Shown here piece by piece: positions 16,775-24,805 of a stretch of 64,000 nucleotides of DNA. Source of the DNA: Lachnospiraceae bacterium. GTDB lineage: Bacteria > Bacillota > Clostridia > Lachnospirales > Lachnospiraceae. Position 1 is the first letter of the stretch, and the number at the start of each line of letters is the position of its first letter. The notes below the pieces were generated by a model. The model saw only the letters and a program-made list of their open reading frames with translations. It ran no database searches and was not told where the DNA came from. The position numbers and the translations under genes were made by a program. The stretch covers positions 372,001-436,000 of the forward strand of contig JALCRM010000001.1 of assembly GCA_022652545.1 (NCBI GenBank), in the 5' to 3' direction.

Positions 16775-17327
16775 GGACCGCGGCGGAAAAGCGGTAGTCC
16801 TTTTCGGGCGCTTCGAGTTCCATATAACAAGCGGACGGAGATCCTTTTTTGGAGAGGATCCGTCCGTTTGTTCTGTCTATGGTAAAACTGTCCATTCCCT
16901 CGGAAAGGCCGCGGCCGGTGTATTTTACGTAAGCTTCGCGTATGGTCCAGAGCCGGAAAAACAGGTCGCGGCGCGCCGTTTCATCAGGGCATGCTGCAAT
17001 GGCGCGGCTTTCGGAAGAGGGAAAGAAACGCTCCGGAAGGCCGCTGCGGAAAGCTGAGATCTTCTGCAGGTCCAGCCCGACGGGCCCCGGGATACAGACG
17101 GCAAGCGCACAGTACTTTCCCGAATGCGTAAAAGAAATGCCGGTATCCGGTGCGTCCTGAAGGTAAGGGCGGCCTGCGCCGTCCCTGAGGCACCGGCAGC
17201 CGGAAGGAAAAGCAGCATCGAGAAGCCGTTTTTCAGCTTCCGATTCAGCCGCTCTTTTGGTTGTCTTCTCAGATATCTCCGTGAGGTAGATCTGAACGGA
17301 CAAAGAAGAAGTGCTTTGCCCCGGCAT
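16719..17327 (-). CDS. 4'-phosphopantetheinyl transferase (Sfp-like)
   Basis: A 202-residue protein. Seen: ISFTHSGKYCALAV (P2-like), VGLDLQKI (P1-like) and FFRLWTIREAYVKYTGRGL (P3, WTxxEAxxK). These identify an Sfp/AcpT-type enzyme that moves phosphopantetheine from CoA to carrier proteins. In the metal site the usual GIDIE reads GLDLQ, so the Asp is kept but the following Glu is Gln. The ATG at 17327 is favoured since GAGGG lies five bases before it; a GTG at 17339 that overlaps the upstream stop is the alternative (206 residues). The 3' end runs antisense into hisS. Probably co-transcribed with the CorC-type gene upstream. Confidence 0.85.
   Translation of the reverse strand: MPGQSTSSLSVQIYLTEISEKTTKRAAESEAEKRLLDAAFPSGCRCLRDGAGRPYLQDAPDTGISFTHSGKYCALAVCIPGPVGLDLQKISAFRSGLPERFFPSSESRAIAACPDETARRDLFFRLWTIREAYVKYTGRGLSEGMDSFTIDRTNGRILSKKGSPSACYMELEAPEKDYRFSAAVPTSALLRKTPEIQYIPAP
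16775..16804 (+). terminator. Weak terminator of hisS
   Basis: GGACCGC (16775-16781) pairs with GCGGTAGTCC (16791-16800) with a bulge, then TTTT. It lies inside the convergent transferase gene. Confidence 0.4.
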
Positions 17328-17335
17328 AAGTTCCC

Positions 17336-18799
17336 TCACTTTGCTGCCCGGGATCCCGGAGCGGGAGAAGAAGGTTTCGCAGGCTTCCCGGCAGATGCAC
17401 CGGGCGTTTCGTCGTTCCGCACGGAGGACATGATCTCATCGGACTCGGCGGGCAGGATCTTTTCAGGCAACTTTTCCGGTTCCGGTTCCGGCTGCGGCGG
17501 CTGCGGCTCCCGTTCAATGGATGCCGGGATCTCGTCCGGCTCCTCCGGCGCGGGTGCCGGGAGATGGACCAGAACATTCATGATGCGGTTCTGGCGTACG
17601 CCCTTGACTTCCAGCCTAATACCGTCCTTGAGATCCACAGTCTGTCCGTCCTTGGGGATCATGTCTTCGGACATTTCGATGAAATATCCGCCGATCGAGT
17701 CGTAGCTGTCGGAGTGGAAGCCGGTGTGGAGACGGTCGTTCACGTCGTCCAGCTTGGCGCTGCCCTGTACACGGTAGGTGAGATCGTCGACCTTGATGAT
17801 CTCATCGTTTATGATATCACCCACGATCTCCTCGACCAGGTCGGAAAGCGTGACCATGCCGACCGTGGCGCCGAACTCATCCACGACAAAGCAGACTTTC
17901 TGGCGCTTGCTCTGCATCTCGTCCAGCAGGTCGGGTACCTTCTTATATTCATAGGTATAACAGGCGCCTGCGCGGATGTCCGACAGGCGGAAGTGCGTCC
18001 TGTCGCCGGAAGCGGCCGCGATGTCCCGCACGCTTACGATCCCGGTGATGCGGTCGGGGTCTTCGCTGTCATAGACGGGAATGCGGGAGAAATGCGTGTT
18101 TTTCAGAAAATCCAGCGTTGCTTCGTAGTCGGCGTCTGACGGAAGGCAGTCCATGTCGGCCCGGGGCGTCATGATGTCCCGCGCGACCGTGTTGCCGAAG
18201 CCGAGTACGTTGTACATGATCTTCATTTCATCGTAATCCAGGACGCCGTCCCGGCGCACCTCACGGATGATGGAAATGAACTCGTCGTTTGAAATATGCG
18301 CTTCCGGGGCTGGCTTCACACGTACAAGCCGCATCAGGCCGTGAGAGAGGAAGGAGACGAGGTTCACCACGGGGGCGAGGACTTTCATCAGGAACCAGAC
18401 GGTGTTTGCGGAGCGCAGGCTGTTGCGGTCGGTCTCCGCCATCGAGATCTCCTTGGGCGTGACTTCTCCGAACAGCATGAGCACCACGGTCAGAAAGACG
18501 GTAGCCCAGGACACGGCGTTGTCGCCGAAGGTGTGGATCGTGAAGGTGGTCATGAGCGTCGTGACGACGATGTTGCAGATGTCATTGCACATGAGGATGG
18601 TGCTGATCATGCGGTTGAACTGGTCGAGGATCTTCAGCACGGTTGCGGCGCGCGGATCATGTTTTGCCAGGCGTTCCATGCGGATGCGGCCGAGGGTGTT
18701 GTTGACGGCGGTAAGAGCCGTTTCTGAACCCGAGAAGAAAGCGGAGCCCATGATGAGCAGAACCATAAAGAATACTTCGATAACCGATGTGACTGTCAA
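17336..18799 (-). CDS. CorC/HlyC family membrane protein (CNNM domain, CBS pair, CorC domain)
   Basis: A 487-residue protein. The N-terminal DUF21/CNNM domain has four membrane segments with SAFFSGSETALTAV and the FGEVTPKEIS loop; a CBS pair follows (MTPRADMDCLP and IPVYDSEDPDRITGIV, then KVCFVVDEFGATVGMVTLSDLVEEIVG), then a small CorC_HlyC domain. Family members are linked to Mg2+ export or homeostasis. The last 70 or so residues are a Pro/Glu-rich tail outside the domain. The start is TTG at 18799, with CTTCGGAGG five bases upstream and no ATG nearby. A strong promoter lies at 18864-18892. Confidence 0.9.
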   Translation of the reverse strand: MTVTSVIEVFFMVLLIMGSAFFSGSETALTAVNNTLGRIRMERLAKHDPRAATVLKILDQFNRMISTILMCNDICNIVVTTLMTTFTIHTFGDNAVSWATVFLTVVLMLFGEVTPKEISMAETDRNSLRSANTVWFLMKVLAPVVNLVSFLSHGLMRLVRVKPAPEAHISNDEFISIIREVRRDGVLDYDEMKIMYNVLGFGNTVARDIMTPRADMDCLPSDADYEATLDFLKNTHFSRIPVYDSEDPDRITGIVSVRDIAAASGDRTHFRLSDIRAGACYTYEYKKVPDLLDEMQSKRQKVCFVVDEFGATVGMVTLSDLVEEIVGDIINDEIIKVDDLTYRVQGSAKLDDVNDRLHTGFHSDSYDSIGGYFIEMSEDMIPKDGQTVDLKDGIRLEVKGVRQNRIMNVLVHLPAPAPEEPDEIPASIEREPQPPQPEPEPEKLPEKILPAESDEIMSSVRNDETPGASAGKPAKPSSPAPGSRAAK

Positions 18800-18863
18800 A
18801 TTTGCCTCCGAAGAGCCGGAAAACGTTAACTTTACTGGCCTGTATACCGGCGGGCCTTATAAA

Positions 18864-18892
18864 ATAATAAAAAAACACGGCGCAACTGTCAA
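18864..18892 (-). promoter_or_regulatory. Promoter of the CorC-type gene
   Basis: On the minus strand TTGACA (18892-18887), 17-base spacer, TATTAT (18869-18864). Near consensus and about 65 bases before the TTG start. Confidence 0.8.
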
Positions 18893-18934
18893 GGAACCCT
18901 TCCGGCAGGCCCCGGCCGGCGCGGCGAAAAATGT

Positions 18935-18962
18935 TTTACATTGCTGTTATCGGTGGTATAAT
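18935..18962 (+). promoter_or_regulatory. Promoter of secDF
   Basis: TTTACA (18935-18940), 16-base spacer, TATAAT (18957-18962). Diverges from the CorC promoter within the same 222-base gap. Confidence 0.72.
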
Positions 18963-19021
18963 GCCTTATGTTCGCGGGCTGATCCCGCATTATATCATCA
19001 GCAATAAGGAGATTTCCGGAT

Positions 19022-21583
19022 ATGAAGAAGAAAACTGCGATAATCGCGCTGGTCGTTACCATTGCTGCCATCATCGGTGCAGGCTATCTTGCACTGATCG
19101 GCATAAACGGCGATGGCACCGGCTCCATTTCCGACGTAAAGCTGGGCCTTGACCTGGCAGGCGGTGTCAGCATCACATATCAGGCGACGGGGAACACCAA
19201 GCCGTCGAGCGACGATATGGACGACACCAAGTACAAACTGCAGAAGCGTGTCGAACAGTACAGCACGGAGGCGCAGGTCTATAAGGAAGGCAATGACCGT
19301 ATTGCCATCGAGATCCCCGGGGTCACCGATGCCAACGCGATCCTCGAGCAGCTCGGCAAACCGGGCTCGCTGTATTTCATCCGTCAGAAGGACGACAGCG
19401 GGACCGAGAACTACACCTATGATTCGGCTACCGGTGCTTATAAACTGAACAACAAGACGATCGACCAGATCGTCCAGAGCGGAGATGCGGTCCTGACAGG
19501 TACGGACGTCAAGGATGCGCAGGCCGGATACCAGAACGACTCCATGAGCAACAAGGAGGTCGTGGTCGAGCTTACCTTTACCGATGACGGCGCAAAGAAA
19601 TTTGCGGATGCGACGACCAAGGCCTATGCGGCCGGAGAGTCGATCGGTATCTATTACGACGGAAAGTTCATCAGCGTACCTACCGTGCAGGCTGCCATCA
19701 CGAACGGACAGGCAGTCATCACAGGGGAAAAGACACTTCAGGAAGCACAGAATCTGGCTTCCATGATCCGTATCGGCGGTCTGAAAGTCGAACTTGAAGA
19801 GATCCAGAGCAACGTGGTAGGCGCCCAGCTCGGCCAGAACGCGATTGACAGCAGCATCAAAGCCGGCATCGTGGGCCTTGTCCTGGTGGTCGTGTTCATG
19901 TGCGCAGTCTACTGGCTGCCGGGCGTGTGCGCCAGCATCGCCCTGATGCTGTACTGCCTGGTCATCATCCTGCTTCTCAATTTCTTCAACGTCACGCTCA
20001 CGCTGCCCGGCATCGCAGGTATCCTGCTTTCGATCGGCATGGCAGTCGATGCGAACGTCATTATCTTCGCCCGTATCAGAGAGGAACTGGGCACAGGCAA
20101 AACAGTGCGCAGCGCCATGGATATCGGCTACAACAAAGCTCTTTCCGCCATCATCGACGGCAATGTGACCACGCTGATCGCCGCAGCTGTCCTGGGACTG
20201 CGCGGTTCCGGAACAGTAAAGGGTTTTGCACAGACCCTGGCTATCGGTATTATTCTGTCGATGTTCACGGCGCTGTTTGTCACCAAGCTGCTCATGAACA
20301 TTGCCTATGCACTGGGACTTAAGGACGAGAAGTTCTACGGCATCGGCAAACAGAGAGAGCCAATCCATTTCATTGAAAAAAGAAAAATGCTTTTCCTGAT
20401 CGCCGCAGCGGTCATCCTGTCCGGCTTTATCGCGATGGGCGTCAATTCCGCGAGAGGGAAGAACATCCTCAATTACAGCCTGGATTTTGTGGGCGGCACA
20501 TCGACCACCGTCACCTTCGGCAGTGACATGGCGCTTTCCGATCTGGATGCGCAGGCAGTCCCGGTGTTCGAATCCGTAACAGGGGACGCCAATGTACAGG
20601 TGTCCAAGGTGTCCGGAGGCAACTCGGTCGTCTTCAAGACCCGTACCCTGACACTGGAAGAACGTGAAAAACTGAATTCCGCCCTGGAGTCCAAGTTCAG
20701 TATTGCGGAAAACGCGATACAGTCCGAGACCATCAGCTCGACGATCAGTTCGGAGATGCGCAACGACGCGGTATGGGCGGTCATCATCGCAATGATTCTG
20801 ATGCTGGTCTATATCTGGTTCCGTTTCCGCGATGCGAGATTCGGTGTATCTTCCGTCCTGGCTCTGGTACACGACTGCCTGATCGTGCTGGCCAGCTATG
20901 CGATCCTGCGTATTCCCGTGGGCGGCACTTTCATTGCCTGCATGCTTACCATCGTAGGTTACTCGATCAACGCGACGATCGTTATTTTCGACCGTATCCG
21001 TGAGAATATCAGCATCGAAGGGCAGAATACCGATCTTGCGGCCCTTGCGGACAAGAGTATCACACAGACGCTGTCCCGAAGCATTTTCACTTCGTTGACA
21101 ACTTTCTTCATGGTCCTTACGCTCTACGTGTTCGGTGTCAGTTCGATCCGTGAGTTTGCGCTTCCGATCGGCGTAGGCATCATCGCCGGTACATACAGTT
21201 CCGTATGCCTGTCTTCTTCGTTCTGGTACCTGATGCGTATGAGCCAGATGAAAAAGGCTGCAGAGCAGAAAGCCATCGCCGGGAACAAGGCCGTAAAAAC
21301 CGGAAAGCAGGCCGCGGTAAAGACGACAGCCGGTACTGCTTCCAAGGCGGCATCTGATGCGGCGCACAAAGCCGCAGCAGACAAAACAGCAGCAAAGGCC
21401 GAGGCAGACAAGGTACAGAAGGCTGCGGAGACCGCTGCACAGAACGCGCAGACAGCAGCACAGGGCGCAGAGACCGAGGCGGCTGCAGCCGCCGGTGCGG
21501 TACAGAAGACTGCCGCTGCGGCTAAGAGCGCGGCAAAGAAGAACTATCCCAAGAAGAAGGGCTCCACGAAGAAGCACCGCTGA
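19022..21583 (+). CDS. secDF: Fused protein translocase subunit SecDF with long Lys/Ala-rich tail
   Basis: An 853-residue SecD-SecF fusion. The SecD half starts with a membrane helix (about 6-28) and has the LGLDLAGGVSITYQ motif, the P1 periplasmic domain and the block GIAGILLSIGMAVDANVIIFARIREEL. The SecF half has YSLDFVGGTSTTVTF and the matching TIVGYSINATIVIFDRIREN block. It pulls exported proteins across the membrane using the proton motive force. Residues 743-853 are a 110-residue low-complexity Ala/Lys/Gln tail ending KKKGSTKKHR, predicted to be cytoplasmic and highly basic, which most SecDF proteins lack. Start ATG 19022 with AAGGAG upstream. Confidence 0.95.
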   Translation: MKKKTAIIALVVTIAAIIGAGYLALIGINGDGTGSISDVKLGLDLAGGVSITYQATGNTKPSSDDMDDTKYKLQKRVEQYSTEAQVYKEGNDRIAIEIPGVTDANAILEQLGKPGSLYFIRQKDDSGTENYTYDSATGAYKLNNKTIDQIVQSGDAVLTGTDVKDAQAGYQNDSMSNKEVVVELTFTDDGAKKFADATTKAYAAGESIGIYYDGKFISVPTVQAAITNGQAVITGEKTLQEAQNLASMIRIGGLKVELEEIQSNVVGAQLGQNAIDSSIKAGIVGLVLVVVFMCAVYWLPGVCASIALMLYCLVIILLLNFFNVTLTLPGIAGILLSIGMAVDANVIIFARIREELGTGKTVRSAMDIGYNKALSAIIDGNVTTLIAAAVLGLRGSGTVKGFAQTLAIGIILSMFTALFVTKLLMNIAYALGLKDEKFYGIGKQREPIHFIEKRKMLFLIAAAVILSGFIAMGVNSARGKNILNYSLDFVGGTSTTVTFGSDMALSDLDAQAVPVFESVTGDANVQVSKVSGGNSVVFKTRTLTLEEREKLNSALESKFSIAENAIQSETISSTISSEMRNDAVWAVIIAMILMLVYIWFRFRDARFGVSSVLALVHDCLIVLASYAILRIPVGGTFIACMLTIVGYSINATIVIFDRIRENISIEGQNTDLAALADKSITQTLSRSIFTSLTTFFMVLTLYVFGVSSIREFALPIGVGIIAGTYSSVCLSSSFWYLMRMSQMKKAAEQKAIAGNKAVKTGKQAAVKTTAGTASKAASDAAHKAAADKTAAKAEADKVQKAAETAAQNAQTAAQGAETEAAAAAGAVQKTAAAAKSAAKKNYPKKKGSTKKHR

Positions 21584-21612
21584 TATTGAGCTTCAGCCGA
21601 GAGATCTATTTG

Positions 21613-21650
21613 CAGGGGATGCAGGAAATTGCTGCATCCCCTGTTTTATT
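21613..21650 (+). terminator. Intrinsic terminator of secDF
   Basis: CAGGGGATGCAG (21613-21624) and CTGCATCCCCTG (21632-21643), 12 perfect pairs, then TTTTATT. Confidence 0.9.
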
Positions 21651-21692
21651 CGAAGAAGCGGGAGAAAGCGGTCGGGAAAGGTGTAAAGTGCA

Positions 21693-23513
21693 ATGGCAAA
21701 ATGGATGGTCGCGGCCAAGAGGGCCGATTTTGATGCGATAGCCGGAGAATGCGGGATCTCACCTGTCCTTGCCAGGCTGATCCGCAACAGGAACGTGATC
21801 GGTGCCGGACAGACCCGGCGCTATCTTTGCGGGACAGTGGAAGACCTGCGGGATCCGTTTCTGCTGCCGGGAATGGACGATGCCGTCCGCATCCTCGGGG
21901 ACAGGATCGCACAGGGAAAGAAGATACGGATCATAGGAGACTACGATGTGGACGGGATCTGCTCGGCATATGTTCTCTGGCGCGGGCTTACGGCACTGGG
22001 GGCGGATGTCGATTCGGTGCTGCCCGACCGCGTGACGGACGGCTACGGCCTCAATGTGCGCATGATCAGACAGGCGGCGGCAGACGGAGTGGATACGATC
22101 GTCACCTGCGACAACGGCATCGCTGCGACGGATGCTCTGCGTGAAGCGGCGATGCTGGGAATGACGGCAGTTGTGACGGACCACCACGAGATCCCGTACC
22201 GCACGCTCGAAGACGGCAGGACGGTCTGCTGCCTTCCGCAGGCGGCGGCCATCGTGGAACCGAAAATGAAAGCTGCGGACACCGGGAAAAACCTGTATCC
22301 GTTTCCGGATCTGTGCGGCGCTGCAGTGGCCTGGAAACTGATCTGCGGCCTGCACAGGGGAAACGCGCAGGACCCGCAGTCCGGCGAAACGGAAAAACAG
22401 CTGCTGGCATTTGTGGCTCTGGCTACCGTGTGCGACGTTATGCCCCTGCAGGATGAAAACCGTATCCTCACCCGCTGCGGTCTGAAAATGATCCGGGAAA
22501 CTGACAACATGGGACTGCGCGCACTGCTCGAGACGACGGGCCTTTCGGGCAGGGAACTGACGGGATATCATGCCGGTTTTATTCTCGGCCCCTGCCTGAA
22601 CGCTTCCGGAAGACTGGACAGCGCGGAACGTGCCCTGCGCCTTTTCAGGGACAGCAGCGGAATGGAAGATGCCATGAGGACCGCGCAGGAACTGAGAGAT
22701 CTGAACGAGAGCAGAAAGGGCCTCACTTCGGAAGGGCTGGACAAAGCCGTTGCCGCGGTAGAGGAAAGCCCTGCGCCGAGGGACAGGATCCTGGTCGTGA
22801 TGCTGCAGGGGTGCAGGGAATCGATCTGCGGCATCATTGCCGGCCGCCTGAGGGAAAAATACTCCCGGCCGGCATTTGTTTTTGCGGACAGTGCGGAAGA
22901 CGGCATGATCAAAGGCTCCGGCCGCTCCGTGGAGCAGTATGACATGTATGAAGGCATGAGCCGCTGCGCGGATCTGTTTGAGCGTTTCGGCGGGCACAGG
23001 ATGGCCGGCGGCATCACCATGAAGGCTGCAAATCTTGACGCATTCAGGAAGAGAGTCAATGCAGACTGCAGACTCTCGGAGGAAGACCTGGAAGAAGTGC
23101 TGCATCTGGATATGGAACTCCCGCCCCGCTGCCTGACCGAAGCACTGACGGAAGAAATGAGTCTGCTGGAGCCCTGCGGCACAGGCAATGAAAAGCCCCT
23201 GTTCGGATGCAGGGACATGAAGATCACACAGATCCGTACACCCGGGACAAAGGGAAATATCGTAAAACTTACAGTGGAAGACGGTGCCGGCGGAAGATGG
23301 CAGGCTGTCCGGTTCACGGATGCGGCCTCTTTCCTTTCCGCCCTGAAAGAAAAAGCCGGAACAGAAACGGTGCGAAGACTCACTGGCGGCATCAGGCAGG
23401 AAAACAGTGCCCTGAAAGCGGATCTCTGCTATTATCCGGAGATCAATACCTGGAACGGCGTAAAGAGCATACAGATGGTGCTCCGTGATATCAGGTGGAA
23501 GGACGCCGGCTGA
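21693..23513 (+). CDS. recJ: Single-stranded-DNA-specific exonuclease RecJ
   Basis: A 606-residue RecJ of the DHH superfamily. Metal motifs are IIGDYDVDGICSAYV (I), TCDNGIAA (II), VVTDHHEIPY (III), and GGHRMAGGITM in the DHHA1 domain; a C-terminal OB-fold region follows. It degrades single-stranded DNA 5' to 3' in recombination and repair. Start ATG 21693 with GGAAAGGTG upstream. It begins about 40 bases after the secDF terminator; no clear promoter was found in that short gap. Confidence 0.93.
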   Translation: MAKWMVAAKRADFDAIAGECGISPVLARLIRNRNVIGAGQTRRYLCGTVEDLRDPFLLPGMDDAVRILGDRIAQGKKIRIIGDYDVDGICSAYVLWRGLTALGADVDSVLPDRVTDGYGLNVRMIRQAAADGVDTIVTCDNGIAATDALREAAMLGMTAVVTDHHEIPYRTLEDGRTVCCLPQAAAIVEPKMKAADTGKNLYPFPDLCGAAVAWKLICGLHRGNAQDPQSGETEKQLLAFVALATVCDVMPLQDENRILTRCGLKMIRETDNMGLRALLETTGLSGRELTGYHAGFILGPCLNASGRLDSAERALRLFRDSSGMEDAMRTAQELRDLNESRKGLTSEGLDKAVAAVEESPAPRDRILVVMLQGCRESICGIIAGRLREKYSRPAFVFADSAEDGMIKGSGRSVEQYDMYEGMSRCADLFERFGGHRMAGGITMKAANLDAFRKRVNADCRLSEEDLEEVLHLDMELPPRCLTEALTEEMSLLEPCGTGNEKPLFGCRDMKITQIRTPGTKGNIVKLTVEDGAGGRWQAVRFTDAASFLSALKEKAGTETVRRLTGGIRQENSALKADLCYYPEINTWNGVKSIQMVLRDIRWKDAG

Positions 23514-23538
23514 GGAAACAGGCTGACCGGAGTCGGTA

Positions 23539-23547
23539 TGCTATAAT
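23539..23547 (+). promoter_or_regulatory. Extended -10 promoter of the PfkB kinase gene
   Basis: TGcTATAAT at 23539-23547, 46 bases before the start codon, with no good -35 hexamer. Confidence 0.5.
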
Positions 23548-23592
23548 GTGGTAAGGCCGCGGAATGACTGCCCGGCTGCCGGAGGTACATAC

Positions 23593-24555
23593 ATGATCGC
23601 TACAGTGACGATGAATCCCGCAATCGATAAAACGATGACCGCCAGGGAACTGATCCCGGGCCGGGTGAACCGCATGACTTCCCTCCGGGAGTATGCGGGA
23701 GGCAAGGGGATCAATGTCACGAAAGTGCTGAGGCAGATGGATGAGCCTGTCATAGGAATGGGACTGCTCGGCGGTTTCACAGGCCAGTTCATCCGGGAAT
23801 ATATGGAGGGGAAGGGCGTGGACTGCCGCTACACGAAGACGGCCGGTCTTACGCGCACCACACTGAACATTCTTTCCGAGGACGGCTATGTGACCGAGAT
23901 CCTGGAACCGGGGGCCGAGGTCTCCCCGGAGGAACTGGACCGGTTTCTGGCCATGTACCGCAGCAGTATAGCCGACTGCAGCACCGTGGTGCTTTCCAGC
24001 AGTCTTCCGGCAGGCGTGCCGAAGGACTTTTATGCGGGGCTCATTGCGATAGCCAAGGAACGGGGAAAGAGGACTGTCCTGGATACCAGCAGGGAAGCGC
24101 TCGTGGAGGGTATAAAAGCCTGCCCGTTTCTGATCAAGCCCAACGTTACCGAACTGGAATATGTGGTCGGCAGGCCGCTGCGCACGGTCACGGAGATCGG
24201 CGGGGCCATAGATGCCCTGCAGAAAGCGGGTATTGCCATTGCCGTGGTCACACGCGGCAGCCGCGGCATGATGACAGTCGTGAACGGAAGGCAGGGCCGT
24301 GAGATCCTCAGTGTTTCAGTGCCCGATGTCCATGTCGTCAACACGGTCGGCAGCGGCGATGTGACCGTGGCTGTTCTTTCCATGGAGCTGGCTGAATTTA
24401 CGGGAGAACTTACGGACAGGCAGATCGAACATGCGCTGCTGCGGGCAGCGGCGGTTTCGGCTGCCAATGTGACGACGATGGAAAGCGGTGTCGTGCCGCA
24501 GGATATGGCGGAGCGTCTGATGGGACAGGTAAAGGCGGAGAGGATCCCGTTCTGA
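23593..24555 (+). CDS. pfkB: 1-phosphofructokinase family sugar-phosphate kinase (PfkB/FruK/LacC)
   Basis: A 320-residue PfkB-fold kinase. Seen: N-terminal TVTMNPAIDKT, GGKGINVTKVLRQ (substrate loop with the Gly-Gly-Lys-Gly-x-Asn signature), IKPNVTELEYVVG, and the anion-hole/base motif NTVGSGDVTVA with catalytic Asp. The pattern is that of 1-phosphofructokinase and tagatose-6-phosphate kinase. There is no fructose PTS gene or regulator beside it, so the substrate is not certain. Start ATG 23593 has GGAGG upstream; an earlier in-frame start at 23548 lies over the promoter and is rejected. Ends in its own terminator, so it is probably monocistronic. Confidence 0.85.
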   Translation: MIATVTMNPAIDKTMTARELIPGRVNRMTSLREYAGGKGINVTKVLRQMDEPVIGMGLLGGFTGQFIREYMEGKGVDCRYTKTAGLTRTTLNILSEDGYVTEILEPGAEVSPEELDRFLAMYRSSIADCSTVVLSSSLPAGVPKDFYAGLIAIAKERGKRTVLDTSREALVEGIKACPFLIKPNVTELEYVVGRPLRTVTEIGGAIDALQKAGIAIAVVTRGSRGMMTVVNGRQGREILSVSVPDVHVVNTVGSGDVTVAVLSMELAEFTGELTDRQIEHALLRAAAVSAANVTTMESGVVPQDMAERLMGQVKAERIPF

Positions 24556-24567
24556 AAACCTCCGTAT

Positions 24568-24610
24568 ACCACGAGAGCACCCGCTTTCGCAGGTGCTCTC
24601 CGTGGTTTCT
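24568..24610 (+). terminator. Intrinsic terminator of the PfkB kinase gene
   Basis: GAGAGCACC (24573-24581) with GGTGCTCTC (24592-24600), extended by CCAC/GTGG after a one-base bulge, then TTTCTT. Confidence 0.75.
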
Positions 24611-24805
24611 TATGAGGGGGAGATAGTGAATTCATCAACTATCTGATTAAGACTATAAAGGCAAATTGTGTCAGCCCTGTGTACGAATCATAACCTTTAT
24701 CTTAAAAAGTTAAAAAAAAAATAAACTTGGCTGCAGAGTGCAGAAAGGCTGCCTGCAGCTGCCGCAAAAGCGGGCAACCGCACCTGCGGCAGAAAGGAAC
24801 AGACG
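24611..24805 (+). promoter_or_regulatory. AT-rich upstream region of murE with a weak promoter
   Basis: An AT-rich stretch unlike its surroundings. A possible promoter is TTGTGT (24666-24671), 17-base spacer, CATAAC (24689-24694). An A-run of ten follows at about 24711. A GC leader with CTGCAG repeats runs to the murE ribosome site. Confidence 0.35.

Noticed and set aside
18998-21577. An 859-codon open frame on the minus strand, antisense to all of secDF
   Set aside because: It mirrors the GC-rich codon pattern of secDF, has no ribosome site, no domain, and a composition rich in His, Arg and Asp typical of shadow frames.
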